DNA of 64,000 nt. Source: Ruegeria sp. TM1040 (GTDB lineage Bacteria; Pseudomonadota; Alphaproteobacteria; Rhodobacterales; Rhodobacteraceae). Positions 34,085 to 42,211 of this stretch are shown one piece after another (the first letter of the stretch is position 1; each line of letters starts with the position of its first letter). The notes under the pieces are model-generated. The model searched no databases and was not told the origin of the DNA. It saw only the letters and a program-made list of their open reading frames with translations. The stretch lies in NCBI RefSeq assembly GCF_000014065.1, contig NC_008044.1, positions 2,255,501 to 2,319,500 of the forward strand. Direction: 5' to 3'. The position numbers and the translations under genes are program-made.

Positions 34085-34588
34085 TTACTCCGAGTCCTGG
34101 CCCGCACCTGCACGATGCTTTTCGGGCCCACCGCGATGATGCTGACGCTTTCTGATCTCTTCGACAATAGCCTGCGCGGTATCGAACTCCGCTTTGGAAA
34201 TGGAGCCATTGCCATCGGTATCCGCCTTTTCCAGCAGATTGATCGCACCGTGGCGGCGCGGCATTTCCTCGGCGCTCAGGCCTCCATCCCCATCAGTGTC
34301 AAACCGCTCGATCATCTTGGCGGTGCGACGGGCCATCCGCTCTTGCGCGCGGGCATTCAACTCGTCGGCGCTCAGCACGCCATCCCCGTTTTGATCAGCC
34401 TCGGCAAACCGCGCTTGCCCGCGCGCCGCAAGCTCGTCTTGGGTCAGCGCGCCATCGCCATTGGCGTCCAGCTGTTCAAACGTGGGCTTTTCATGGCGCG
34501 GGCCAAAGCCTTGCTTGGCCAGAACCTGCCCCCCCGCCAGAGCGGTGGTGAGCGTCAGCAGAGAGGCGATCAGGATCTGTTTCTTCAT
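34085..34588 (-). CDS. Exported EF-hand calcium-binding protein
   Basis: This 167-residue protein has an N-terminal signal peptide (MKKQILIASLLTLTTALAGG, cleaved near VLAK) and four EF-hand loops: DANGDGALTQDE, DQNGDGVLSADE, DTDGDGGLSAEE and DTDGNGSISKAE, all with canonical Ca ligands at positions 1, 3, 5 and 12. The C terminus is His/Gly-rich. It is the first gene of the operon with the sigma factor, putative anti-sigma and ZraP-like genes, so periplasmic Ca2+ or another divalent metal may be the signal or the target. Confidence 0.88.
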   Translation of the reverse strand: MKKQILIASLLTLTTALAGGQVLAKQGFGPRHEKPTFEQLDANGDGALTQDELAARGQARFAEADQNGDGVLSADELNARAQERMARRTAKMIERFDTDGDGGLSAEEMPRRHGAINLLEKADTDGNGSISKAEFDTAQAIVEEIRKRQHHRGGPEKHRAGAGQDSE

Positions 34589-34853
34589 GACATCGTTCCT
34601 TCGTTGAGCCGCAGCAGCACCATGCTGCCCGATGTATGAGTAAAACGCGCGCCCCCGCAGTTTCCGTCGCAGATTGTCGAAATTTCTATGTCGCCCTCGG
34701 AAAGGTAAGTTTTTACGGAGGTTTTGCCCCCCGCGTCACCCGGTCACAGCGTAATACATCTGTGATTTGCATATTTGGGATAAACCATTGAAGTAATCAC
34801 GACCACTGCACACGAATTATTACCCAAGCGCGCATAGGTCACGGAGTATTTAG

Positions 34854-35285
34854 ATGACAGACACGCAAGGCCTCACCCCGCAGCACGCCTCCGTTGATGA
34901 GGAACGTCAGACCAAACCGGCCCTCTGGAAGGGCTGGCGCGGACGTTGCCCGAACTGCGGCGAAGGCAAACTGCTGCACAGCTATCTCAAGGTCAACGAC
35001 AGCTGTTCTGAATGTGGTGAGGAGTTCCATCACCACCGTGCCGACGATGGCCCCGCCTATCTGACGATCCTGATCGTGGGACACCTGATGGCCCCTTTGA
35101 TGCACTATATGGCGTTTGAGTGGCGGCCCTCGCCCTGGGTCATGGCGTCGGTATTCTCGACCGGCTGTCTGGCGGCCTCGCTCTATCTGCTGCCGCATCT
35201 CAAGGGCGTGGTGGTTGCCTATCAATGGGCCCGCCGCATGCATGGGTTCGACAAGACGCCAAAAGAAAAGACCTCCGCCGCCTGA
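34854..35285 (+). CDS. DUF983 domain-containing membrane protein
   Basis: This 143-residue protein matches DUF983: a zinc-ribbon-like CPNCGEGKLL...CSECGEEF pair (about 37-63) followed by an HHHRADDGPAYLTILIVGH stretch and two membrane segments. Function is unknown in the literature I can recall. It is closed by a strong terminator and precedes a NUDIX gene on the same strand. Confidence 0.87.
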   Translation: MTDTQGLTPQHASVDEERQTKPALWKGWRGRCPNCGEGKLLHSYLKVNDSCSECGEEFHHHRADDGPAYLTILIVGHLMAPLMHYMAFEWRPSPWVMASVFSTGCLAASLYLLPHLKGVVVAYQWARRMHGFDKTPKEKTSAA

Positions 35286-35325
35286 TCGCCCCCTTTTCTT
35301 TCCATGTCAAAGACGTGACACTGCA

Positions 35326-35352
35326 AACGGCCCGCCCCTGCGGGCCGTTTTC
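35326..35352 (+). terminator. Rho-independent terminator after the DUF983 gene
   Basis: A 10-bp stem, AACGGCCCGC-CCCT-GCGGGCCGTT, followed by TTCTTC. It lies 41 bp past the DUF983 stop and just upstream of the NUDIX start, which must therefore be at or after 35356. Confidence 0.8.
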
Positions 35353-35373
35353 TTCATGTCAGAGGGCACAGCG

Positions 35374-36102
35374 ATGGCAGCGACCGGTGCAAGCGACACA
35401 AGCATAGACAAGACCACGATTCGCGATGCCGCGACGGTGATCGTGGTGCGCGATAGCAAAAGCGACGACCCCAAGGTCCTGATGGGCCAGCGTGGCGCCA
35501 AGGCCGCGTTTATGCCCAACAAATTTGTGTTCCCCGGTGGCGCAATGGATCTGGGCGATCGCGAGATTGCCCTGGCCGGTGACATTGGTGCGCCCTGCCG
35601 GAACCGCCTGCAAGAAGATGGGGGCGCAGAGGTCTGGCGCGCGCTCTGCGTGGCCGCAGCCCGTGAACTCTGGGAGGAAACAGGGCTGATCCTTGGACAG
35701 CCGGGGTATTGGCCCGCCGAGGTGCCCAAGGATTGGCAGAGCTTTGCCGCAACGGGCCATGTTCCGGATGCTTCGGCGCTGACATTCGTGTTTCGCGCCC
35801 TGACCCCGCCGGGTCGCCCGCGCCGCTTTGATGCACGGTTCTTCTTGCTCAAAGCGGAGGATCTGCGCGGCGATCTAGATGACTTCTCCCGCGCCTCCGA
35901 CGAGTTATCCCACCTGCAGTGGATCCCGCTCAGCCAGGTGCGCAGCTTTGATCTGCCGTTCATCACCGAGGTCGTGCTGGCAGAGGTCACCGCCAACCTG
36001 CGCCACGAAAGCCCCCCGGAGAGCACGCCCTTTTTTCGCAATGATGATGAAGAGAGCCTCTTTTTGCGCTTGCATGGCCGCCCGATGTCGCAGGCGGATT
36101 GA
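35374..36102 (+). CDS. NUDIX hydrolase
   Basis: A 242-residue NUDIX-fold enzyme of unknown substrate. The NUDIX box is split by an insertion: VFPGGAMDLGD supplies the Gly-rich start and AAARELWEETGL the metal-binding REx2EExG half. The long form resembles the RNA pyrophosphohydrolase-unrelated, CoA/nucleotide-diphosphate-acting NUDIX group. The start at 35374 has AGAGGG upstream; ATG 35356 is an alternative. The preceding terminator separates it from DUF983. Confidence 0.85.
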   Translation: MAATGASDTSIDKTTIRDAATVIVVRDSKSDDPKVLMGQRGAKAAFMPNKFVFPGGAMDLGDREIALAGDIGAPCRNRLQEDGGAEVWRALCVAAARELWEETGLILGQPGYWPAEVPKDWQSFAATGHVPDASALTFVFRALTPPGRPRRFDARFFLLKAEDLRGDLDDFSRASDELSHLQWIPLSQVRSFDLPFITEVVLAEVTANLRHESPPESTPFFRNDDEESLFLRLHGRPMSQAD

Positions 36103-36128
36103 GCTCATCCGCAGCGGGTCGGGCGCGC

Positions 36129-37031
36129 TCAGAGCGCCAGAATAAGCGCGAGGATCGAGAGCACCAGGAGGGCCATGCCAATGATCTCCCGCCGCGTCAC
36201 CTCTTCCTTGAAGACCAGAAGGGATGCGAGGAGAGACAGCAGAAGTTCCACCTGGCCCAGCGCTTTGACATAGGCTGCGTTTTGCAAGGTAAAGGCCAGG
36301 AACCAGCAAAAAGAGCCGCCCATGCTGGTGAGCCCCACCCAAACCGCGACCCGGCGCGCATCCCAGACCCGCAGGATCTCGCCGGGATCTCGCGACAGCA
36401 GCCACACAAGCATCATCGCGGTCTGCAAACAGACAACCACCCCTAGTGTGACCGCCGCCCGCAGCACGGCGTCCGGCTCCTGCAATTCAAGTGAGGCGCC
36501 GCGATAGCTCACAGCGGAAAAGGCAAAGAGCACCCCCGACCCCAGCCCCAAGAGCGGCGCGCGCCCGGTAAGTTGCCCCCAAAGCCCCTTGGGTCCGTCC
36601 TTGGTCTTTGACAACACCAGCACCGCCACCAGTCCAATGAGGATCGCAACCCACCCCAGCGGGGAGACCTCATCGCCCAAAATAACCAGACCCACGATCG
36701 CGGTCTGGATCACCTCGGTTTTCTTGAAGGTGATGCCAACCGCAAAATTGCGCTCCTTAAAGAGCGCGACGACGCAGACTGTTGCCAGGATCTGCGACAG
36801 GCCGCCGATTATGGCGAAACCCCAGAACGCTGCGCTCAGGGCCGGCAGCTCGGCGCCCGTTGCGCCCACATAGGCCCAAAGCAGCAGCAAGATCAGGGGC
36901 GCCGAATAGACGAACCGAGAAAACGTCGCCCCCGCCGCGCTCAGGGTGACGCTGCTCAGGACCTTTTGCAGCATGAAGCGCACGGTCTGAAAACTGGCAG
37001 CGGCGAGGGTGACGGGGATCCAGAGCGGCAT
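36129..37031 (-). CDS. EamA/DMT superfamily transporter
   Basis: A 300-residue protein with ten hydrophobic segments arranged as two EamA repeats (for example the segment near VEVIQTAIVGLVILGDEVSPLG in the first repeat and VELLLSLLASLLVFKEEVTRRE in the second). Such drug/metabolite transporters move small metabolites across the inner membrane; substrate unknown. It is convergent with the NUDIX gene and lies downstream of the desaturase on the same strand. Confidence 0.88.
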   Translation of the reverse strand: MPLWIPVTLAAASFQTVRFMLQKVLSSVTLSAAGATFSRFVYSAPLILLLLWAYVGATGAELPALSAAFWGFAIIGGLSQILATVCVVALFKERNFAVGITFKKTEVIQTAIVGLVILGDEVSPLGWVAILIGLVAVLVLSKTKDGPKGLWGQLTGRAPLLGLGSGVLFAFSAVSYRGASLELQEPDAVLRAAVTLGVVVCLQTAMMLVWLLSRDPGEILRVWDARRVAVWVGLTSMGGSFCWFLAFTLQNAAYVKALGQVELLLSLLASLLVFKEEVTRREIIGMALLVLSILALILAL

Positions 37032-37076
37032 GGGCTGACCTTATGGTATACTATCGCATACCGCCCTTATGCGCCT

Positions 37077-38102
37077 TTACTCGGAGGATTTCCAGAGCGG
37101 ATGTGGCACCGGGTCTTTGGCGCGAAAGGCAAACTGGCGAAACACGCTCGCATAGCTGGGCAGCACATAGCCGTCATTCCGGTCCTGAAAGCGCGCGCGG
37201 TGCTGACGATAAAGCCGGGGCAACCGGTGCCACGGTACGCCGGGATAGAGATGATGCACAATATGGAGATTGTTGTTCAGGAACAGAAAACTCAGGATCC
37301 AGCCGAGCACTCCCCGTCCCTCCACGATTGCCGTGCGGCCGTGCATGTCCTCATGGGCACGGTGTTCCAGATAGGTACGGATCTTGAGCAATGCCAGTCC
37401 GATGTAGGCAGCGCCCAGATAGGCAAGAACCGACATCTCCGAGAGGCTCACGATCCCCAAGACCAACAGGATTCCGATCCCGTGCAGCAGCCAATCGCGT
37501 CCGATCCCGCACACACCATTGCGTGCCAACCGCCAGTCCGTCTGCATAAAGCAGATCTGCCCGATCATTGGCCCCAAGAGTATGCGCCCCAGAAGCGTAT
37601 TGTTCACACGCAAGAGGCTCTGTCGCCATTTTGGCAGGCGCGCCCAGATCTCCGGATCCATGAAATTGCTCTCGGGATCATCATAGGGATCGGTGAGGTT
37701 TTCATCCTGGTGGTGCGCAAGATGCGTGTCGCGAAACCGGCCATAGGGCACACAAAGATTGAGCGGCAAAAACACCAGCGCCTCGTTAAGCGCGCGCCTC
37801 GCAAAGGGGTGCCCGTGCAACACCTCATGGCAGAGCGAGGAATGCAACGCCACCATTAGCCCCGCCGCCACGACGGCCAGAGCCTGCGATACCTGCGCCA
37901 GACCAAAGAGAGCGCCTGCCCAAAGGAGATAGCAAGCCACAATCAGGAGGAAAGTTCCCCATTCCGGATGTTTGGGCAGGACCGCTCTGGCCTCTGCTTC
38001 GGCGACGTCGATCGCGGGCGGGACCTCCAGCAAGTTCTCGGGCATCCCGATCGCGCTCTCGGCTGTCCTTGATGCCGGTTGCATGGCACTCATGTCATGC
38101 AT
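37077..38102 (-). CDS. Fatty acid desaturase family protein
   Basis: A 341-residue membrane di-iron enzyme. The three histidine boxes are present: HSSLCHEVLHGH, HLAHHQDEN and HIVHHLYPG. Membrane segments flank the boxes. This family includes acyl-lipid desaturases and beta-carotene hydroxylase/ketolase-like enzymes, so the substrate stays open. The start at 38102 overlaps the end of the DUF2061 gene; ATG at 38093 is an alternative. It forms an operon with DUF2061, divergent from an XRE regulator. Confidence 0.88.
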   Translation of the reverse strand: MHDMSAMQPASRTAESAIGMPENLLEVPPAIDVAEAEARAVLPKHPEWGTFLLIVACYLLWAGALFGLAQVSQALAVVAAGLMVALHSSLCHEVLHGHPFARRALNEALVFLPLNLCVPYGRFRDTHLAHHQDENLTDPYDDPESNFMDPEIWARLPKWRQSLLRVNNTLLGRILLGPMIGQICFMQTDWRLARNGVCGIGRDWLLHGIGILLVLGIVSLSEMSVLAYLGAAYIGLALLKIRTYLEHRAHEDMHGRTAIVEGRGVLGWILSFLFLNNNLHIVHHLYPGVPWHRLPRLYRQHRARFQDRNDGYVLPSYASVFRQFAFRAKDPVPHPLWKSSE

Positions 38103-38301
38103 GGTGACGTCCCCAGCGGATGCCCGCCCAAACCCGCTCGTAAATCAGATAGCTCAGGAAGCCGAGCGCGGTATTGATCCCCGCCATCATGCCACCTGCA
38201 CTCAAGGAGCCGGTGGCGATAAACCCCACCGCCGTCATCGAGATCAGCCCGATCACATTCCACACAATCGCCTTCACGAGGGAGCGCCCGCGCGTTTCCA
38301 T
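38095..38301 (-). CDS. DUF2061 family small membrane protein
   Basis: This 68-residue protein has two hydrophobic segments, with SLVKAIVWNVIGLISMTAVGF as the DUF2061 core and INTALGFLSYLIYERVWAGIRWG at the end. Function unknown. Its stop overlaps the desaturase start by eight bases, so the two are translated together. It follows a candidate regulatory dyad at 38314-38332. Confidence 0.8.
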   Translation of the reverse strand: METRGRSLVKAIVWNVIGLISMTAVGFIATGSLSAGGMMAGINTALGFLSYLIYERVWAGIRWGRHHA

Positions 38302-38313
38302 AGGTCCTCCAAT

Positions 38314-38332
38314 GTTTGCTACACCTGCAAAC
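38314..38332. promoter_or_regulatory. Dyad upstream of the DUF2061-desaturase operon
   Basis: GTTTGC-N7-GCAAAC, perfect six-base arms, 13 bp upstream of the DUF2061 start. It lies in the divergent region shared with the XRE gene, which makes it a candidate operator; inference only. Confidence 0.4.
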
Positions 38333-38386
38333 TAGGCCAACGGCAGACTGTGCAGAATTCTGTATGTGATTAACAAAATTCATCAG

Positions 38387-38407
38387 ATGTGATATTTGTC
38401 ATCACAT
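38387..38407. promoter_or_regulatory. Dyad overlapping the XRE regulator start codon
   Basis: ATGTGAT-N7-ATCACAT, perfect seven-base arms with the second arm running into the XRE ATG at 38406. Binding here would block transcription initiation or early elongation of the gene, consistent with autorepression. Confidence 0.5.
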
Positions 38408-39275
38408 GACGGATAAAATCGACAAACGCCTCCGGGCGGTACAGTTTCGGGACCGCCTTGAGCGCGCGCTGCGCGACAGCGGCCTCAGTCAGAGCGCTTT
38501 GGCGCGCGCCACCGGTGTGGATCGCTCGACAATTTCGCAGCTCTTGACGGACGATGGCGCGCGCTTGCCCAATGCGCATGTGATCGGCGCCTGCGCAGAG
38601 GCATTGGGTGTGTCGGCCGATTGGTTGCTGAGCCTCTCGGAGCGCCCAGAAAGCGCCGCGGAACTGCTGGCCTCCTCTATTGCGATGACTGAAGCGCCAC
38701 GCGCGCTGGTGGATGAACGGATTTACGAGTGGCATCGCGAGGCCGCCGGCTACAAGATCCGCCATGTGCCCGCGACGCTGCCCGATATGCTCAAGACGCG
38801 CGCGGTGCTCGAATGGGAATATGCGCCACACCTGGGGCGCACCGCCGATCAGGCCATCGGCGCTTCCGAGGACCGGCTCACTTGGATGCGGCAGGCCGGG
38901 TCAGATTACGAGATCGCGCTGCCCATCTATGAGGTCGACAGCTTTGCCAAAGGGGTAGGCTATTACGAGGGACTATCGGCTGAAATCCGCATCGAGCAGC
39001 TTGAGCATCTGGAGCGGCTGACCACGCAGCTATACCCGCGCCTGCGGGTCTATCTCTACGATGCAAAGCGATTATATTCGTCGCCGTTGACGGTGTTTGG
39101 GCCGCTCTTATGCGTGTTCTATGCCGGCAGTCACTACATGGCCTTTCGAGATCGCGCGCGGGTAGAAACCTACACCGGTCATTTTGATCGCCTGGTGCGC
39201 GAGGCAGACATCACCGCCCGGCAGGTTCCCGGGCGCCTGCGCGCACTGCGCGCACAGATCGGGGTGGCGACGTAG
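38406..39275 (+). CDS. XRE family helix-turn-helix regulator with unknown C-terminal domain
   Basis: A 289-residue regulator. Residues 15-70 form a Cro/C1-type HTH (SQSALARATGVDRSTISQLL). The remaining 220 residues form a larger domain that I do not recognise, with IYEWHREAAGYKIRHVPATLPDM and YPRLRVYLYDAKRLYSSPLTVFG stretches suggesting a soluble effector-binding fold. It is divergent from DUF2061 and the desaturase, with dyads in the 104-bp shared region, so it probably regulates membrane-lipid modification and itself. Confidence 0.83.
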   Translation: MTDKIDKRLRAVQFRDRLERALRDSGLSQSALARATGVDRSTISQLLTDDGARLPNAHVIGACAEALGVSADWLLSLSERPESAAELLASSIAMTEAPRALVDERIYEWHREAAGYKIRHVPATLPDMLKTRAVLEWEYAPHLGRTADQAIGASEDRLTWMRQAGSDYEIALPIYEVDSFAKGVGYYEGLSAEIRIEQLEHLERLTTQLYPRLRVYLYDAKRLYSSPLTVFGPLLCVFYAGSHYMAFRDRARVETYTGHFDRLVREADITARQVPGRLRALRAQIGVAT

Positions 39276-39345
39276 CGCTGCGCCATCCGGGCGGCTGGCG
39301 GCACCTGATCCGAGTGACCAAAACGCTCCGTGTTTGACGCCGGTC

Positions 39346-40098
39346 CTATACCTTCGGATCCGGGTTTTCCGTGTGGCCATCCACCGCAATGACCTGACCG
39401 GAGATGCGCCGCGAAGCTTCGGAGCCAAGGAACACCGCCATGTTGGCCACATCCTCAGCCGTGACCCAGGTGCGCATAGACGTGCCCGCGGCATAGCCCT
39501 CGTGGACCGCATCGCGGCTCATGCCTTTGAGTGCCGCCTCGCGCGCCAGAACGCCCTCCATGCGCGGCCCCTCGACCGCGCCGGGGCAGATCGCATTGGC
39601 GCGGATACCAAAGGGGCCGAGCTCCATCGCGAGGGTTTTCATCAGGCCAATCACAGCCCATTTCGCGGCCGCATAGGGCGCGCGATTGGGATAGCCGTAG
39701 ATCCCCGCCGTAGACGATGTAAGCACGATGCTGCCCTGCCCGGCCGCTTTCATGAGCGGTGCCGCGTATTTCGCCGCCAGAAAGGCACCCTCGAGGTTGA
39801 CGCTGACACAGGCGCGCCAGTCCTCCAGCTGGATGTCTTCCACCAAGGCGGTCGGCCCGGCCACGCCAGCATTGGCGCAGAGCACATCAAGCCCGCCTGC
39901 CTGCGCAATCTCGGCAAAGAGCGCGCGCATCGCGACCTCGTCGGTGGCATCGACCTGCCGCGCGTTCCACCCGTCGGGCAGCGCGGCCAGGGCGTCGCGA
40001 TCCACATCGGAAACCCAGACTTCGGCGCCCGTCGCGACAAAGCCCTCTGCCATGGCGCGCCCGATACCGGACGCGCCCGCCGTCACCAGAACGCGCAT
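39346..40098 (-). CDS. SDR family oxidoreductase in the carnitine cluster
   Basis: A 250-residue short-chain dehydrogenase. The NAD site is TAGASGIGRAMA (6-17), NAG lies in CANAGVAG, Ser is in LTSSTAG, and the catalytic YxxxK is in YAAAKWAVIG. All catalytic residues are in place. Its ATG overlaps the carnitine dehydrogenase stop by one base. Inferred role: 3-hydroxybutyrate/acetoacetate interconversion or oxidation of another carnitine-derived hydroxyacid. The exact substrate is not shown by sequence. Confidence 0.88.
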   Translation of the reverse strand: MRVLVTAGASGIGRAMAEGFVATGAEVWVSDVDRDALAALPDGWNARQVDATDEVAMRALFAEIAQAGGLDVLCANAGVAGPTALVEDIQLEDWRACVSVNLEGAFLAAKYAAPLMKAAGQGSIVLTSSTAGIYGYPNRAPYAAAKWAVIGLMKTLAMELGPFGIRANAICPGAVEGPRMEGVLAREAALKGMSRDAVHEGYAAGTSMRTWVTAEDVANMAVFLGSEASRRISGQVIAVDGHTENPDPKV

Positions 40099-41573
40099 TA
40101 GCGAGGCGCACCGATGGCGCGACCCAGCCCTTCGGGTGCGGGCAACGCCGCATGTGCCTCGGCGAGCTTCACAAGATTGGCCTCGATATGCGCGGCCGGC
40201 GGTGCCGAGCGGCGGGTTTTCAGATCCACATGCAAGAGCATATGCTCGCCGGTCGCCAGGAGGCGGTCGCCTTCATACATCTCGTGCCAGAGGTGCATCT
40301 TCTTACCCGCGCCCATTATGACCCGCGTTCGGACTTGGACCGGGTGGCCCGCGTGGACCTCGTCGATATGGCGGATATGGGTCTCGGCGGTGAAGTAGCT
40401 GCCGCCTGAGGCGATATAGTCGGCGTCACAGCCGATGATCTCCATCAGCCGGTCAGTGGATTGGGCAAAGGCATCCAGATAGCGGCTCTCGGTCATGTGG
40501 CCGTTGTAGTCGGTCCAATCGAGCGGCACGACGCGGCTCTGGGTGAGGATGGGCTGCGACAGATCGGCAACGTCCTCCATGCTGCGCGCAAGCCCCGCCT
40601 CTGACAGGCGCGCGGCGTCATGAGCATTCTGAAGCGCCCCGGCACCCCAGTTGTTTGCGCCCAGCGCCCGCATCATCCCCACGAGGTTGTCATCGCGGAT
40701 ACGCTCGAGCTCGCGGATGGAATACTGCCCTGACTGTGCGTCCGACTGGCCTGCGATCAGGTCGACCAACGCATCATTATACTCGGGTACATCCATCAGT
40801 TTGGTCCAGGGCCAGCTGAGAGCCGGGCCGAACTGCGCCATGAAATGCTTCATGCCCGCCTCGCCGCCCGCAACGCGGTAGGTTTCAAACAGCCCCATCT
40901 GCGCCCAGCGGATGCCAAAGCCATAGCGGATCGCGTTGTCGATCTCTTCGGTGGTGGCGATGCCATCTTTTACCAGCCACAGCGCCTCGCGCCAGACCGC
41001 CTCAAGGAACCGGTCCGCCACATGAGCGTCGATTTCCTTTTTCAAGTGCAAGGGATACATGCCGATTTCGGTGATGATCGCCTTGGCCTTGGCAATCATC
41101 TCGGGCGTGTTCACATCAGTTGTGACCACCTCCACCAGCGGCATGAGGTAGACCGGATTGAAAGGATGCGCCACAACGATCTGTGCGGCGTTGGTGAACC
41201 CGTCCTGCAATTGCGAGGGCTTGTAGCCCGAGGTCGACGAACCAATCACCGCGCCCCCGGGCGCATGCGCCTCGAGCTCTGCGTATACTTTCTGTTTCAG
41301 ATCGAGCCGCTCGGGCACGCTCTCCTGTACCCAGTCGACGCCCTGCACGGTTTCCGCGAGGGTCTCATGATAGCTCAGACTTCCTTCGGGTGGCAGCGCC
41401 ACATTGCCAAGCCCGGGCAGGCTGCGGCGGGCATTGGCAAGAACATCGCCAATCTTGCGCTCGGCTTCGGGATCCGGGTCAAAGACCCGCACATCCCAGC
41501 CATTGAGCAAGAACCGCGCGGCCCAACCGCCGCCGATAACGCCACCGCCAATGATTGCTGCTGTTTTTGTCAT
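40098..41573 (-). CDS. L-carnitine 3-dehydrogenase fused to betainyl-CoA thioesterase
   Basis: A 491-residue bifunctional enzyme. The N-terminal part is a 3-hydroxyacyl-CoA dehydrogenase-type domain (NAD site IGGGVIGGGWAARF at 8-21, AHPFNPVYLMPLVEVV, and a helical C-domain) oxidising L-carnitine to 3-dehydrocarnitine. The C-terminal part, from about residue 335, is a hotdog thioesterase (DWTDYNGHMTESRYLDAF). The same fusion is known in proteobacterial carnitine degradation, where the thioesterase releases glycine betaine from betainyl-CoA. It sits in a divergent cluster with a BKACE gene and a GlxA-type regulator. Confidence 0.92.
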   Translation of the reverse strand: MTKTAAIIGGGVIGGGWAARFLLNGWDVRVFDPDPEAERKIGDVLANARRSLPGLGNVALPPEGSLSYHETLAETVQGVDWVQESVPERLDLKQKVYAELEAHAPGGAVIGSSTSGYKPSQLQDGFTNAAQIVVAHPFNPVYLMPLVEVVTTDVNTPEMIAKAKAIITEIGMYPLHLKKEIDAHVADRFLEAVWREALWLVKDGIATTEEIDNAIRYGFGIRWAQMGLFETYRVAGGEAGMKHFMAQFGPALSWPWTKLMDVPEYNDALVDLIAGQSDAQSGQYSIRELERIRDDNLVGMMRALGANNWGAGALQNAHDAARLSEAGLARSMEDVADLSQPILTQSRVVPLDWTDYNGHMTESRYLDAFAQSTDRLMEIIGCDADYIASGGSYFTAETHIRHIDEVHAGHPVQVRTRVIMGAGKKMHLWHEMYEGDRLLATGEHMLLHVDLKTRRSAPPAAHIEANLVKLAEAHAALPAPEGLGRAIGAPR

Positions 41574-41585
41574 ATCCCGTTGTCC

Positions 41586-42146
41586 CTAGTTCTGGGGCAC
41601 CATCTCCAGGGCCCCGGTGTCATATCCATTCTTGCGCAGGACCGCTTTTGCAGCCTCCAGCTCTGTCGCGCTGATGTTGGGCGTGCGGGCCAGAATCCAG
41701 CCCTGCTTGCCTTTTGGCGTGCCGATGACCGCCACCTGATAGTCCGCGTCCACGTCCAGCACCCAGTAGTCCCCCCATGTGAAGGGCAAGAGCCGCAACC
41801 AGGAGACAAAGTTCACCTCAAGCTTGCCAGGCCCCGCGACGCGCGCCACGCCTTCGACCGTTTCCAGCGGTCCCGTCACGCCCCCCTTGCGACAGCTGTT
41901 CACCACCTTGATGCGATCCTTGGGAAGCGGGCTGTACTCTGCGGTCACCGCCGCACAGCCCTGCTCAAACCGGTTGGGAAACCGCGCGATCTCGTACCAA
42001 GTGCCAAGATAGCGCGACAGGTCCAGATCCTCTTGCACGGTCATCGCAACATCGGTGTCGCGATACTCTGCAGCCTGCACCGGTGCCGCGAGTGTAAGAG
42101 CAACCAGGGTGGCGGCGAGTGTGGAGCGAAAAGCAACTGCAATCAT
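41586..42146 (-). CDS. Lipocalin family protein (Blc-like)
   Basis: This 186-residue protein has a signal peptide (start at 42146, GGAGGTCC upstream; cleaved near APVQAAE) and a lipocalin barrel: LGTWYEIARFPNRFEQGC near 55-72, the middle YWVLDVDADYQVAVIG motif, and a C-terminal WILARTPNIS. Bacterial lipocalins bind fatty acids or lysolipids in the periplasm. It has no lipobox Cys that I can place, so it is probably soluble or secreted rather than an outer-membrane lipoprotein. It lies between the two carnitine enzymes. Confidence 0.87.
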   Translation of the reverse strand: MIAVAFRSTLAATLVALTLAAPVQAAEYRDTDVAMTVQEDLDLSRYLGTWYEIARFPNRFEQGCAAVTAEYSPLPKDRIKVVNSCRKGGVTGPLETVEGVARVAGPGKLEVNFVSWLRLLPFTWGDYWVLDVDADYQVAVIGTPKGKQGWILARTPNISATELEAAKAVLRKNGYDTGALEMVPQN

Positions 42147-42211
42147 GATACGGACCTCCGGGGGCAAAATATCTTTCAACTCTAACCCCTGCCCCCGGCT
42201 TTCGTTCCCGA

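Noticed and set aside
38387-38407. A CRP/FNR-type site
   Set aside because: The TGTGA and TCACA halves are nine bases apart rather than six, so the spacing does not fit CRP; an XRE-type operator is more likely.
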